A DNA stretch of 64,000 nt from the NCBI RefSeq assembly GCF_025790165.1, contig NZ_CP094970.1, positions 1,736,001 through 1,800,000 of the forward strand. The letters run 5' to 3'. Positions within the stretch are counted from its first letter, which is position 1, and every line of letters starts with the position of its first letter. Origin of the DNA: Solicola gregarius (GTDB taxonomy: Bacteria; Actinomycetota; Actinomycetes; Propionibacteriales; Nocardioidaceae). Below, one piece after another: positions 44,202 to 53,462 of the stretch. A model generated the notes under the pieces. That model saw nothing but the letters and a program-made list of their open reading frames with translations. It made no database searches and had not been told where the DNA came from. Position numbers and translations under genes: made by a program.

Positions 44202-45578
44202 ATGAGCGCTGGAGATATGAACGACGGAAACGCGAACGACGGGCGGCGTCCCGAGCGGCAGCCGTCCTCCGACCCTGCTGCTGCGGGCCCCCGTCCCCCG
44301 CAGCCGTACGGTCCGCCGGCCGGCGGGCCCGGTCAGGCGCCCCCGCCCGGCTACGGGCGCCCCGAGCCGACCGCGTCGTTCACGCATCGGTACCCGGCCC
44401 CCGACCGGAACGCCGAGCCGGCGGGTCCGCCGATGGCTCCGCAGGCGCCTGCAGACGCCGACCGGAACCGGCGGCCCCGCCTCGGTCTCGTGGTCGCCGC
44501 GGCGCTCGTCGCCGGGTTGGTCGGCGGTGGGGCCGGCGCAGCGGGCATCAACGCGCTCAATGACGACGAGTCATCCGGCCTCGCCGACTCGGCCGCAGGT
44601 ACGTCGCTGTCCGAGCCGGTGTCGGCAACGGACAAGAAGCTCAAGTCCGGCACCATCGAGGCCGTCGCCGCCAAGGTGCGGCCCTCGGTCGTACAGATCA
44701 ACGTGTCCGGCTCCGACATGGCCGACAGCGGCACCGGGATCATCATCAGCAAGGACGGGATGATCCTCACCAACAACCACGTGGTCGCCGCAGCGGCAGA
44801 GGGCGGCACGATCACGGTCGCGTTCGACGACAACTCCACGGCGGAGGCTGAGATCGTCGGTCGCGACCCGGTGACCGACATCGCGGTGATCCAGGCCAAG
44901 GACGCCTCCGATCTAGACCGGGCGACGCTGGGTAAGTCGGCCGATCTGAAGGTCGGCCAGGACGTCGTCGCGGTCGGCTCGCCGTTCGGCCTGGAGAGCA
45001 CCGTGACGAGCGGAATCGTCAGCGCGCTGAACCGTCCGGTCTCCGCCGGCGACAGCTCCGGCGAGACGTCCAATGTCTACCCCGCGATCCAGACCGACGC
45101 TGCGATCAACCCCGGCAACTCCGGCGGCCCGCTGGTCGACATGAACGGCAACGTCGTCGGCATCAACTCCAGCATCCGCAGCAACTCGTCGGGTTCGGAG
45201 GCGGGCTCGATCGGTCTCGGCTTCGCGATCCCGATCGACCTCGCGCGCAACATCGCGACCCAGCTGATCGACGGTCAGAGCGTCGAGCATGCGCAGATCG
45301 GCATCACCGTCACGGACTCGAAGGGTTCGGACGACATCACCACGAACGGCGCCCGGATCAAGAGCGTCGAAGGCGGCAGCCCCGGCAGCGACGCAGGGTT
45401 GAAGCAGGGCGATGTCATCACCAAGCTGAACAACGATGTCATCACCGGCTCGCAGTCGCTGGTAGCGACGATCCGTGGGTACGCGCCCGGCGACAAGGTC
45501 GAGATCGCGTACACGCGCGACGGCGAGGACCACACGACCGACGTCGAGCTCGGCTCCGACGGCGGCGACACACCCTGA
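44202..45578 (+). CDS. pepD: PepD/HtrA-like trypsin-PDZ serine protease
   Basis: A 458-residue membrane-anchored protease: a Pro/Gly-rich cytoplasmic tail (residues 1-85), one membrane helix (RLGLVVAAALVAGLVGGGAG, about 92-112), a trypsin domain with the triad His in TNNHVV, Asp in DPVTDIAV and Ser in NPGNSGGPL, and a C-terminal PDZ domain (GARIKSVEGGSPGSDAGLKQ). It digests or refolds damaged envelope proteins. It follows the MprAB-like genes as pepD does in mycobacteria, and has candidate regulator sites in its upstream gap. An alternative ATG is at 44217. Confidence 0.92.
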   Translation: MSAGDMNDGNANDGRRPERQPSSDPAAAGPRPPQPYGPPAGGPGQAPPPGYGRPEPTASFTHRYPAPDRNAEPAGPPMAPQAPADADRNRRPRLGLVVAAALVAGLVGGGAGAAGINALNDDESSGLADSAAGTSLSEPVSATDKKLKSGTIEAVAAKVRPSVVQINVSGSDMADSGTGIIISKDGMILTNNHVVAAAAEGGTITVAFDDNSTAEAEIVGRDPVTDIAVIQAKDASDLDRATLGKSADLKVGQDVVAVGSPFGLESTVTSGIVSALNRPVSAGDSSGETSNVYPAIQTDAAINPGNSGGPLVDMNGNVVGINSSIRSNSSGSEAGSIGLGFAIPIDLARNIATQLIDGQSVEHAQIGITVTDSKGSDDITTNGARIKSVEGGSPGSDAGLKQGDVITKLNNDVITGSQSLVATIRGYAPGDKVEIAYTRDGEDHTTDVELGSDGGDTP

Positions 45579-45616
45579 TCACCCGCTGAGGCCTTCGGCG
45601 CGCGGATTCTGCGGTG

Positions 45617-45693
45617 ACCCGCCCCCTGAGCCGCACGTTTCAGTCCCGATTTCGCCGATTTCGGGGCCGAACCGTGCGGCTCACGGGGCGGGT
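45617..45693. terminator. Palindromic element (family A), 25-bp arms
   Basis: The arms 45617-45641 and 45669-45693 match in 23 of 25 positions and enclose TGAGCCGCACG. The right half (45654-45693) is identical in 39 of 40 bases to 54841-54880, direct evidence of a dispersed repeat. It lies between the protease stop (45578) and the end of the convergent chorismate enzyme (45707). Confidence 0.85.
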
Positions 45694-45706
45694 AAGAACT
45701 CTCTCC

Positions 45707-47584
45707 TCAGCGTCGTAGCAGGTCGGTGACCACCCGGCGCATGATGTCGAAGCCGTTGCGGGTGAGGATCGACTCGGCGTGGAACTGCAGGGACCGGTAG
45801 TGCGGCCCGGTGAGCGCGTGCACGTCACCCGTTGCCGGATCGGTCTCGACGGTCACCCCGGCGGGAAGCCCGCTCTCGGGTACGCGCGCCACGAACGTGT
45901 TGTAGAACCCGACCGTCTCGTCGTGGCCGCCGACGGGCAGCACGGACTGCGTGCCCTGGAAGACGATGTCCTTGTACGCGAGCTCGAGCCCGAGCGCCTT
46001 CGCGAGGACCTGGTGTCCGAGGCAGACCGCGAGAAACGGCCGCTCCTCCGCGAGCAGGCCCGAGACGATGCCGTCCATGACCTTGATCTTCGGATCGGAC
46101 CCATCGCGCGGATCGCCGGGCCCGGGGCCGACGACCACGAGGTCGTAGTCGTCGAGCGCCCCCGGCCGGTAGTAGTCGTGGCGGACGAGGTCGGTCGACA
46201 TCCCGAGTACGCCGAACACGTGACCCAGCATGTTCACGAAGTCGTCCTCGCCGTCGACGACGACGACCCGCTTGCCGCGTAGCGAGACACTCGGGTCGGT
46301 GTCGCCCTGGTCGGAGAGCCAGAACTGGGCGAGCCGCTGGTTGCGCTCACCGAGCGCGATGAGCACGTCGTCCTCCGACGTGAGCGCCGTGAGGTCGGCG
46401 CCGGTGACCGATGCGCCGTCGAGCAGGCCGAATGCCGACAGCACGCCCGACGCCTTCGCCCACGTCTCCGCCGTCTCGTACGCGGCATCGGAGTCGCGTA
46501 CGAGGGTCGCGCCGGCCGAAACGGTGAGGTTGCCGTCGAGGTCGACGTCGGCAGTGCGGATCAGGATCGGCGCATCGGCGGTCTGCGCGCCGTCGGCATC
46601 GCGCCCGATGAGGGCCGCGATGGACGCGTAGTAGCCGCGCCCGCGCTGCTCGTACCGCTTGATAAGCCGGCATGCGTTCTCGACTGGGCTGCCGGTCACG
46701 GTCGCCGCGAACATCGTGTCGCGCAGCACCTCGCGTACGTCGCGATGGGTACGTCCGGCGAGGAGGTACTCGGTGTGCACCAGATGCGACATCTGCTTGA
46801 GGTACGGCCCGAGGACGAGCCCGCCCTCGTGGCAGATGTGGCACATCATCTTCAGCTCTTCGTCGACGACCATGAAGAGCTCGTAGATCTCCTTCTCGTC
46901 GCGCAGGAAGGAGATCAGCGCGTCCTTGCGCGCCGCATGCGTTTCGAGGCCCCGGAGGCGGAACGTGCCGCTGATCGGGTTCATCCGCACCTTGCCCGCC
47001 TCGACGCTGACGTGCCGCTCGGGACTCGCGCCGATCAGGAACCGGTCGCCGGTGAAGATGCAGAAGGTCCAGTGCGCGCCGTGCTCACGGGTGAGCAGGC
47101 GGCGAAGTACCGACCATGCGGCGCGGTGGCCCCAGTCGGCGATCCGGGCGCGATAGTGCCTCGCTACGACGAGGTTCGCTCCCTCACCGTCGCCGATCTC
47201 GTCGCGGATGACGTCACCGACCATCCGGGCGTACTCGTCGTCGCCGGTCTCGAACCCACCACGATCGGCGAACGTCAGCTCGTCGCCGGGGAGCAGCTCG
47301 AGCAACGCGTCCAGCGGCACCTCGGAGTGGTGTTCGCACTCGATCACCGACAGCGGGGTGCCGTCCTGGTGTGCCTCGAAGCCACGCTCTCGAACCTGCG
47401 CGAACGGCACGACGACGAGCCGGTCGTACGTCGGCCCCTCGTGCGGGGCACCATCGTCGACGCGTACGTCTGCGAGGCTCTCGATGTCCTCCCGGGGCCC
47501 GGCAACCAGGGTGACCATGTCGGTCTCGCGCAGCCGGATGATCGCGTACGCGGGAAACTCGAGGAGCTCGTCGAGGATGCTCAT
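45707..47584 (-). CDS. PhzE-like anthranilate/ADIC synthase, fused TrpE-TrpG type
   Basis: A 625-residue fusion. The N-terminal two thirds is a chorismate-utilising domain with the PhzE-type motif MNPISGTFR, and GGLVLGPYLKQM and EYLLAGR in the active-site region. The C-terminal third is a class-I glutamine amidotransferase with the nucleophile Cys in AVCLGHQVLA and the His in LQFHAES. Such enzymes convert chorismate and glutamine to aminodeoxyisochorismate (ADIC) or anthranilate. No other phenazine or tryptophan genes are in the window, so it is an orphan and its product is unclear. The start at 47584 fits the family; the seven-codon extension is weak. Confidence 0.86.
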   Translation of the reverse strand: MSILDELLEFPAYAIIRLRETDMVTLVAGPREDIESLADVRVDDGAPHEGPTYDRLVVVPFAQVRERGFEAHQDGTPLSVIECEHHSEVPLDALLELLPGDELTFADRGGFETGDDEYARMVGDVIRDEIGDGEGANLVVARHYRARIADWGHRAAWSVLRRLLTREHGAHWTFCIFTGDRFLIGASPERHVSVEAGKVRMNPISGTFRLRGLETHAARKDALISFLRDEKEIYELFMVVDEELKMMCHICHEGGLVLGPYLKQMSHLVHTEYLLAGRTHRDVREVLRDTMFAATVTGSPVENACRLIKRYEQRGRGYYASIAALIGRDADGAQTADAPILIRTADVDLDGNLTVSAGATLVRDSDAAYETAETWAKASGVLSAFGLLDGASVTGADLTALTSEDDVLIALGERNQRLAQFWLSDQGDTDPSVSLRGKRVVVVDGEDDFVNMLGHVFGVLGMSTDLVRHDYYRPGALDDYDLVVVGPGPGDPRDGSDPKIKVMDGIVSGLLAEERPFLAVCLGHQVLAKALGLELAYKDIVFQGTQSVLPVGGHDETVGFYNTFVARVPESGLPAGVTVETDPATGDVHALTGPHYRSLQFHAESILTRNGFDIMRRVVTDLLRR

Positions 47585-47652
47585 GGTCGTCCGTTCGGGG
47601 TGCATGCGAGGGAAGCTGGCGACGGCTCACGATCCTAGTCACGCAACGCCGA

Positions 47653-47682
47653 AGGGCCGCTCCCGGTATCGGGAACGGCCCT
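47653..47682 (-). terminator. Hairpin after the DHA2 exporter gene
   Basis: AGGGCCGCTCCCG (47653-47665) pairs with 47670-47682 around GTAT with one mismatch. It lies 42 bases past the stop of the minus-strand exporter (47724) and ahead of the PhzE-like start. I found no tryptophan-rich leader peptide, so I read it as a terminator, not an attenuator. Confidence 0.72.
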
Positions 47683-47723
47683 CGGGCCGAGCTGGGCCGT
47701 GACCGACCTGGCGCCGGCGAGCG

Positions 47724-49250
47724 TCAGCCCGCGGGGGCCTCGACCTTCTCCTCCGGCTCGCCTTCCGCGGGCGGCATGCCCGCCTTGCGCCGGGGCAGCA
47801 TCGCCGCGGGGATCAGCGTCACGATCATCAGGGCGAACGCCACGGTGTACGTCGTACCGAACGCGTCCGCGGCGTCACTGAACCCGGAGGCGAGCATCTG
47901 CGGTGACAGCTGCTCGAGGATCTTCGGGTTCTGCCATGACTGAGTCGCGGCGCCGGCGAAGTCGGAGTCCTTGATCTGGTTGGTCAGGACCACCGACATG
48001 ATGGCCGTACCGACCGATGCGGCGACCTGCTGCACAATGTTCATCAGCGTCGAACCGCGCGCGATCGTGTGCTCGCGCAGCGTCTGCAGCGCGGCCGTCA
48101 TGGTGGGCATCATGGTCGCGCCCATGCCGAGGCCCATCACGAACAGCGCACCGAGCAGCACGGCGTACGAGGTGTCGGCCTCGATCTGGGTGAAGACCGC
48201 CATACCCGCGATGATGCCGACCAGGCCGGTCATCACGATCTTGCCGGGCCCGATCTTGTCGACCATCCGCCCGGCGAGCGGCATCGTGAGCATGGCGCCG
48301 AGGCCCTGCGGTGCGATCAGCAGCCCCGCGTCGAGCGTGCTCTCGCCGCGTACCTGCAGGAAGTACGACGGGATGAACAGGCTCGCGCCGAAGAACGCGA
48401 CCGCGAACAGGAACATGGTGATGACCGCGACCGTCAGCTGACGGTTCTTGAACAGCCGCAGATCGATCAGCGGGTGCTCCGGACGGAACGCGTGCCACAC
48501 GAACACCGCGATCAACACGATGCCGACGATGGCCGGGACGAGCACGCGGTCGTCCATCACGGTGCCCTTCTCCGGGATCGACGAGACACCGAACAGCAAC
48601 AGTGCCAGCCCAGGGGACAACAGCAGCATGCCGACGAAGTCGAACGACTCGGACGGCTCCGGTGCGTCCTTCGGCAGGATCACCATCGCGTACGCGAAGG
48701 CGGCGATGCCGATCGGCAGGTTGATCAGGAAGATCCAGTGCCAGCTCGCCTGGTCGATCAGCCAGCCGCCGAGAATCGGGCCGCCGATCGGGCCGAGCAG
48801 CATCGGGATGCCGAGGACGGCCATCACCCGGCCGACGCGGTGCGGGCCGGCGGCGCGGGTCATGATCGTCATGCCGAGCGGCATCAGCATGCCGCCGCCG
48901 AGACCCTGCAGCACGCGGAAGCTGATCAGCGAGCCGACGTCCCAGGCCATGGCGCACAGCAACGACCCGATCACGAACAGGGTGAGCGCGAGCAGGTAGA
49001 GCCGCTTCGTACCGAACCGGTCTGCGGCCCAGCCGGTCATCGGGATCACGGTGGCGAGTGCCAGTGTGTAGCCGGTCATCGACCAGGCGACGTCGGCTGG
49101 ACTGGCCTCGAAGACGTCCTGGAACGTCGGCTGCGCAACACTGACTACCGTGATGTCGAGGATCGACATGATCGCACCGAGCACGACCACGCCGGCAATT
49201 TTGAGTACGGCGCCGTCGAGCTTGTCGTCGGCACCGGAGACGGCGGACAT
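47724..49250 (-). CDS. DHA2-family MFS multidrug exporter
   Basis: A 508-residue EmrB/QacA-type transporter with about 14 hydrophobic segments. It has motif A (AADRFGTKRLYL), the family's loop GPIGGPILGGWLIDQ in TM5, and a charged C-terminal tail (EGEPEEKVEAPAG). It expels drugs or metabolites by proton antiport. The start at 49250 has GGGGGGAA about 7 bases upstream; the extension to 49268 or beyond is unlikely. It is upstream of and co-directional with the PhzE-like gene but separated from it by a hairpin, so a link between the two is only possible, not shown. Confidence 0.86.
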   Translation of the reverse strand: MSAVSGADDKLDGAVLKIAGVVVLGAIMSILDITVVSVAQPTFQDVFEASPADVAWSMTGYTLALATVIPMTGWAADRFGTKRLYLLALTLFVIGSLLCAMAWDVGSLISFRVLQGLGGGMLMPLGMTIMTRAAGPHRVGRVMAVLGIPMLLGPIGGPILGGWLIDQASWHWIFLINLPIGIAAFAYAMVILPKDAPEPSESFDFVGMLLLSPGLALLLFGVSSIPEKGTVMDDRVLVPAIVGIVLIAVFVWHAFRPEHPLIDLRLFKNRQLTVAVITMFLFAVAFFGASLFIPSYFLQVRGESTLDAGLLIAPQGLGAMLTMPLAGRMVDKIGPGKIVMTGLVGIIAGMAVFTQIEADTSYAVLLGALFVMGLGMGATMMPTMTAALQTLREHTIARGSTLMNIVQQVAASVGTAIMSVVLTNQIKDSDFAGAATQSWQNPKILEQLSPQMLASGFSDAADAFGTTYTVAFALMIVTLIPAAMLPRRKAGMPPAEGEPEEKVEAPAG

Positions 49251-49583
49251 CTGTGGGTTCCCCCCCATTTCGAGCGCGGCGGGCCGCGCGGATCGTGCAA
49301 AACTCAAGTCATCGACGCGAGGATGCCATCCGGACGCGTCGCTCCTTGATGATCCCAAGCGACGGGCTCGAACGTCCACGCGTTTTCGACCAGTGGCCAG
49401 GGACGCCCGGGCCCCTGTTTGGTCGGTCCCGTCAACACCGCGCCGGGCCGGCTTATTCCCGAGCGCGAGGGATTCTCTGACGATCGCGATTGCCTGGTCG
49501 GCGTTGACTTGGTCAATCGTACAACCGGCGTCCGACAGGGCCGTCCGTGGCGCAGTACTGCGGCTACTGCTCGCCTCGGTCGG
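49251..49583. other. 333-base gap upstream of the DHA2 exporter
   Basis: No gene is supported here. It holds the exporter's promoter region on the minus strand. It includes a palindrome TTGACTTGGTCAA (49504-49516) and, 70 bases nearer the exporter, the minus-strand text TTGACGGGACCGACCAA (49420-49436), whose shape recalls the first. These could be operator sites for an exporter regulator encoded elsewhere. No clean -35/-10 pair stood out. Confidence 0.45.
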
Positions 49584-51236
49584 CTACTCCTGCGACCCCT
49601 CGGCTTCATCGCCGCCGTTGTCGTCGGTGGCCTTGTCCTCGGCCTCGTCGGTGTCCTTCTGCGCCTCGTCGGCGTCCTTCTCGATCGAGGTGTCGGTGAC
49701 GATCTCCTCGAAGTCGGCGACGTGGATGTGGCCGCCGGTGTCGAAGTTCACCGGCTGCAACCCGATCGGACGCCCGTCCTCGTACGTGACGAGAGTCACC
49801 TGCGCGGGCCGGCGCAGCTTGCTGCCAAGGGCGAACGCGTACGCCGCACCGCCGGTGGTGCCGTTGGTGTACGTGGTGGTCACACCCTCCTCGCCCGTCA
49901 CCGTGTCGGGCCCGACCTGGCGGTGCAGGTGCCCGGACAGGATGAGGTCGGTGCAGCCGGACCGAGCGATCGGCTCTCCGGTCGTCGGGCTGTGTACGAG
50001 GACCGTGCTGACGTCCTCGTCCTCGCAGGCGACGTCGGCCAGCTCTTCGCCCTGGTCCTCGATCGATCCCGAGTCTTCGCCGTACCCGGCCGTGAGGCCC
50101 GAGCTACGCGGGTCGCTGGCGCCGAGGAACCGAATGCCGGCTACCTCGACGGGCTCGCCGTCGAGCACCTCGAACCCGGCGTCCTCGAGTGCCTCGCGTA
50201 CGAACCCGCCCTTGTCGTGGTTGCCGGCGACGGCGACCTTGTCGAAGTCCTCGTAGGCGCGCTCCATCGAGTTGATGCTGAACGCCTCCCACGGGCCCCC
50301 GGTCGAGGTGTCATCGCCCGCGTCGATGATCAGCTCGGCCCGCGCCTCGCGTGCGATCGCGGCGACCACGGGATCCATGCCGATGTTGTCGTGGCGGTCG
50401 GAGATCAGCACGGCGAGTGTCTGTTCGTCGTCCGGCTTGCGGATGTCCTTGGCGATCTCGGGCACGCGGTCCTCCATGTCGCCGTAGAACTCCTGAGACT
50501 CGCGGTACGTCTGCAGCGCGCCCTCGATCAGGGTCACTCCGCCGCGGGTCGCGCTGCCGGTCGAGAGCTCGATCCGGTCGAGCTCCTCGATGTCGCCCGT
50601 CCCGGGTATCACGTCGGGCACCGGACGCCAGCCACTGTCTGCCGCCGACTCGGGCTCGGGTCCGGTCGGGACGGTGATCAAGACGATGGCGCCCACGAAC
50701 AGCAGCAGGGTGAGTCCGCCGATCCCGAGTTCCTTGCGGCTCGCGCTCCGCACGTCGCGTACGCGTCGCCACACCAGCGCCCGTCGCTCGCGGCCCGTCA
50801 CGTGCCAGCCGACCGCGATCATCAGGGTTGCGATCAACCCGACGCCGGCGCCCCGGAGCGCGCTGTCGACGGCCATCCCGATGAGGTGCGACTGGACCTT
50901 GCCGATCTCGCCTTCAGGCTGCGCCGCGATGACCGCGTCGCGGGCGAACAGCTCGTCGAGGTCGTTCACGTCGGTGTCACCGACGTCGATGGACACCCCC
51001 AGGTCGAACGGCGCATCGACGGGCATCCGTAGCCGCGGCAGCAGCGGACCGAAGTCGAGCGTCGCGTGCGCGTCGAACGTCGGGGAGACCGTCGTCGTGT
51101 GCGCGCCGATGACGACCGTGCGGTCGTCGTGGTCGAACATCCAGAGGGCGGTCGGAATCGACACCAGTGCCCACACGACGACCAAGGGGACTGCAAGCTT
51201 CAAGAAGCGCCGCGTCCGCCGCCCTAGCGCGTTCAT
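49584..51236 (-). CDS. Membrane-associated metallophosphoesterase
   Basis: A 550-residue protein with one hydrophobic segment near the N-terminus (residues 13-31) and two more in about residues 118-135 and 165-185, then a calcineurin-type phosphoesterase domain. Metal and active-site motifs are all present: DRHDN (in place of DxH), AGDD, VAGNHD, VLVHSP and SGHLHRQ. The last 45 residues are very acidic (EKDADEAQKDTDEAEDK). Its substrate is unknown. The ATG overlaps the stop of the helR gene (ATGA), so it is translated with it, which ties two otherwise unrelated families together. Confidence 0.88.
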   Translation of the reverse strand: MNALGRRTRRFLKLAVPLVVVWALVSIPTALWMFDHDDRTVVIGAHTTTVSPTFDAHATLDFGPLLPRLRMPVDAPFDLGVSIDVGDTDVNDLDELFARDAVIAAQPEGEIGKVQSHLIGMAVDSALRGAGVGLIATLMIAVGWHVTGRERRALVWRRVRDVRSASRKELGIGGLTLLLFVGAIVLITVPTGPEPESAADSGWRPVPDVIPGTGDIEELDRIELSTGSATRGGVTLIEGALQTYRESQEFYGDMEDRVPEIAKDIRKPDDEQTLAVLISDRHDNIGMDPVVAAIAREARAELIIDAGDDTSTGGPWEAFSINSMERAYEDFDKVAVAGNHDKGGFVREALEDAGFEVLDGEPVEVAGIRFLGASDPRSSGLTAGYGEDSGSIEDQGEELADVACEDEDVSTVLVHSPTTGEPIARSGCTDLILSGHLHRQVGPDTVTGEEGVTTTYTNGTTGGAAYAFALGSKLRRPAQVTLVTYEDGRPIGLQPVNFDTGGHIHVADFEEIVTDTSIEKDADEAQKDTDEAEDKATDDNGGDEAEGSQE

Positions 51237-53398
51237 TGCTCGATTCGGTCGAGCCAGTCTCGGGACGTACCGACCGACGTGAGGAGTTGGGTCGCACGAG
51301 TGAGCACGACGTAGAGCGTACGCCAGCCCGCCTCGGATTCCTCGGTGATCTGGTCGGGTTCTACGACGACCACCCCGTCGAACTCGAGGCCCTTCGTGTC
51401 GAGCCCGTCGAGCACGCTGACCCGCCGGCCGTACGCGCCGAGGGTCTCGGCCAGGTCGTTCGCCAGCCGGTCACGCCGCGCGGACGCGGTGACGACCGCG
51501 ACGGTGCCTTCGACCTGAGCGGCGATATCGGCTACGGCATCGCGAACGGAGTCGAGCAGTCGCCCGCTCTCGACGACCTCGTGCCGGGGACGCACCCCCG
51601 TACGCCGGACGGCATCGGGCAGGTCGGGGTCGGGGACGGCGAGCCGCGCGACATCGGCCGCGAAGTCGTAGATCTCGGCCGAGTTTCGGTAGTTGGTCGA
51701 CAGCCGGAAGGTGTGCTCGGGCTTGCCGTCGAGTGCCGCGGCCCGCGCCCGCGCGGCCTCGTCGGGGAGCGGCCAGGACGACTGCGCGGCATCGCCGACG
51801 ATGGTCCAGCTCGAGTACTTGCCGCGGCGTCCGAGCATCCGCCACTGCATGGGCGACAGGTCTTGCGCCTCGTCGACGAGCACGTGCGCGTACCCGTCAT
51901 CCTCGATGCTCTGCGTCGCCCGCAGCTGCTCCGACCGGGTGCGGGCATCCTCGCGCTCGGCGCGCTCGAACGACATCAGCTGTTTGGGTACGTCTGCCTC
52001 GTCGTCGGAGTACTCGGCCGGAACCTCGCCCAGCAGGTAACGCAGTTCGTCGATGAGCGGGACGTCCTCGACGGCGACGTCGTCGGCTTCGGCCCAGGAG
52101 GCCAGCAGCAGGCGCTGCTCGTCACCGGACAGCAGGCCGTCGGCGAAGCGCGCGAGACGTTCGGGGTCACGCAGCCAGCGCCAGACGTCGATGGCGTCGA
52201 GGACGGGCCACCAGGCGTCGACGAACTCGATCATCTGGTCGGACGTCTGCAGCTCGTCGGCGAACTCCTCCTTGCCGTCCTCGAGCGCGCGCGGGCCGGT
52301 GACCTGGCGCCACAACGCGTCGATCAGCTGGCCCTTGACCTTGGGGTACGCCCGGTTGCGACGCTGCCCGCCGCCGAGGAGCTGGCGGCGAAGCCCGCTG
52401 AGATCGCGCCGCTCGAGGCGCAGCACGTCATCGCGGTAGAAATAGCGGAACTCGTCCGGCGCGTCCGGGGCGTCGGCGCGTACCGCCCGAGCGAGCACGC
52501 GCTGCATCCGGTCGGAGCCTTTGACCGCCGCGACCGCGCCGACGTCGTGGCGTGCCGCCTTGACGCCGTCGACCACCTCACCGAGCGAACGCAGGGTCAC
52601 ACTCGTCTCGCCGAGGCTCGGAAGCACCCGGTCGATGTAGTTCATGAAGATGCCCGACGGGCCGACGACCAGCACTCCGCCGGACTCGAACCGGCGGCGA
52701 TCCGTGTAGAGCAGGTACGCGGCGCGGTGCAACGCGACGACGGTCTTGCCGGTGCCCGGCCCGCCACCGATCGTGGTCGCGCCGCGACTCGGCGAGCGGA
52801 TCGCTTCGTCCTGCTCCTTCTGGATCGTCGCGACGACGGAGTGCATCGTCGCGTCGCGTGCACGGCTCAGCGAGGCGAGCAGGGCGCCTTCGCCGACCAC
52901 CACCATGTCGTCGGGCGCGTTGTCGGCGTCGAGGAGGTCGTCCTCGACACCCACGACGAGCTCACCCCTGCTGCGGAGTACGCGCCGGCGAACGACACCG
53001 GAGGGCTCCTGGGCGGTGGCCTGGTAGAACACCGCGGCTGCTGGCGCGCGCCAGTCGACGAGCATCACCTCGCGTTCAGCGTCGCGTACGCCGATCCGGC
53101 CGATGTAGCGGGCTTCGCCGTCGATCCGGTCGAGGCGGCCGAACACGAGCCCGTCGTGCGCGGCGTCGAGCGCCGCGAGACGCTTGGACGCCTGGTAGAC
53201 CATCGCGTCGCGCTCGACGAGCGCACCCTCATGGCCGATGCTGGCGCGGGCGTGCCCCTCGGCCACGAGTGAGCGCGCGACCTTCGACGCCTCGTCGAGG
53301 CGGGCGTATACGCCGTCGACGTAGGCCTGTTCGTGCGCGATCTCGTCCTGGGACTGTTGCTGCGATGCTGCGGGTCGCATCGGTTCGTTCTCTGCCAC
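51233..53398 (-). CDS. helR: HelR/HelD-like RNA polymerase-recycling ATPase
   Basis: A 721-residue UvrD/Rep-like ATPase of the HelD class that removes stalled RNA polymerase. Walker A is GGPGTGKTVVALHR, Walker B VLVDEAQDLSPMQW, with motif GDAAQSSWP and a C-terminal helicase part (LDGLDTKGLEFDGVVVVEP; YVVLTRAT). The N-terminal 120 residues form the antiparallel coiled-coil prong that inserts into the polymerase secondary channel in HelD proteins. I place the start at GTG 53398 because AAGGAG lies four bases upstream; an ATG six codons on (53380) has no site. HelR members protect polymerase from rifamycins; no rifamycin-associated element was found upstream. Confidence 0.88.
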   Translation of the reverse strand: MAENEPMRPAASQQQSQDEIAHEQAYVDGVYARLDEASKVARSLVAEGHARASIGHEGALVERDAMVYQASKRLAALDAAHDGLVFGRLDRIDGEARYIGRIGVRDAEREVMLVDWRAPAAAVFYQATAQEPSGVVRRRVLRSRGELVVGVEDDLLDADNAPDDMVVVGEGALLASLSRARDATMHSVVATIQKEQDEAIRSPSRGATTIGGGPGTGKTVVALHRAAYLLYTDRRRFESGGVLVVGPSGIFMNYIDRVLPSLGETSVTLRSLGEVVDGVKAARHDVGAVAAVKGSDRMQRVLARAVRADAPDAPDEFRYFYRDDVLRLERRDLSGLRRQLLGGGQRRNRAYPKVKGQLIDALWRQVTGPRALEDGKEEFADELQTSDQMIEFVDAWWPVLDAIDVWRWLRDPERLARFADGLLSGDEQRLLLASWAEADDVAVEDVPLIDELRYLLGEVPAEYSDDEADVPKQLMSFERAEREDARTRSEQLRATQSIEDDGYAHVLVDEAQDLSPMQWRMLGRRGKYSSWTIVGDAAQSSWPLPDEAARARAAALDGKPEHTFRLSTNYRNSAEIYDFAADVARLAVPDPDLPDAVRRTGVRPRHEVVESGRLLDSVRDAVADIAAQVEGTVAVVTASARRDRLANDLAETLGAYGRRVSVLDGLDTKGLEFDGVVVVEPDQITEESEAGWRTLYVVLTRATQLLTSVGTSRDWLDRIEQ

Positions 53399-53426
53399 CG
53401 AACTCCTTCGCCGGGCGGAACGTACA

Positions 53427-53455
53427 AGTCTAAGCGATGCGCGGCGGCGTTCGAA
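53427..53455 (-). promoter_or_regulatory. Promoter of helR
   Basis: On the minus strand TTCGAA (53450-53455) and TAGACT (53427-53432) are -35 and -10 elements separated by 17 bases, giving a short leader of about 20-25 bases before GTG 53398. The -35 lies inside a palindrome that also ends the upstream racemase gene. Confidence 0.6.
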
Positions 53456-53460
53456 CGCCG
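53445..53460. terminator. Perfect 16-bp palindrome after the racemase gene
   Basis: CGGCGTTCGAACGCCG reads the same on both strands. It is two bases past the stop of the minus-strand racemase gene and overlaps the helR -35. It may be a short terminator, or an operator for helR. Confidence 0.5.
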
Positions 53461-53462
53461 TC

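Noticed and set aside
47653-47682. Tryptophan-type attenuator before the PhzE-like gene
   Set aside because: No leader peptide with tryptophan codons is present; the hairpin is placed as a terminator for the exporter.
45707-49250. Phenazine biosynthesis cluster
   Set aside because: Only a PhzE-type gene is present; none of phzA/B, phzD, phzF or phzG is in the window.
49304-49609. Minus-strand 101-residue open frame upstream of the exporter
   Set aside because: Composition is random-like, no ribosome site precedes it, and it overlaps the end of the phosphoesterase gene.
53399-53462. Rifamycin-associated element upstream of helR
   Set aside because: The 64-base gap has no GGGGCTTGC-type inverted repeat; only a short CGGCGTTCGAACGCCG palindrome is there.
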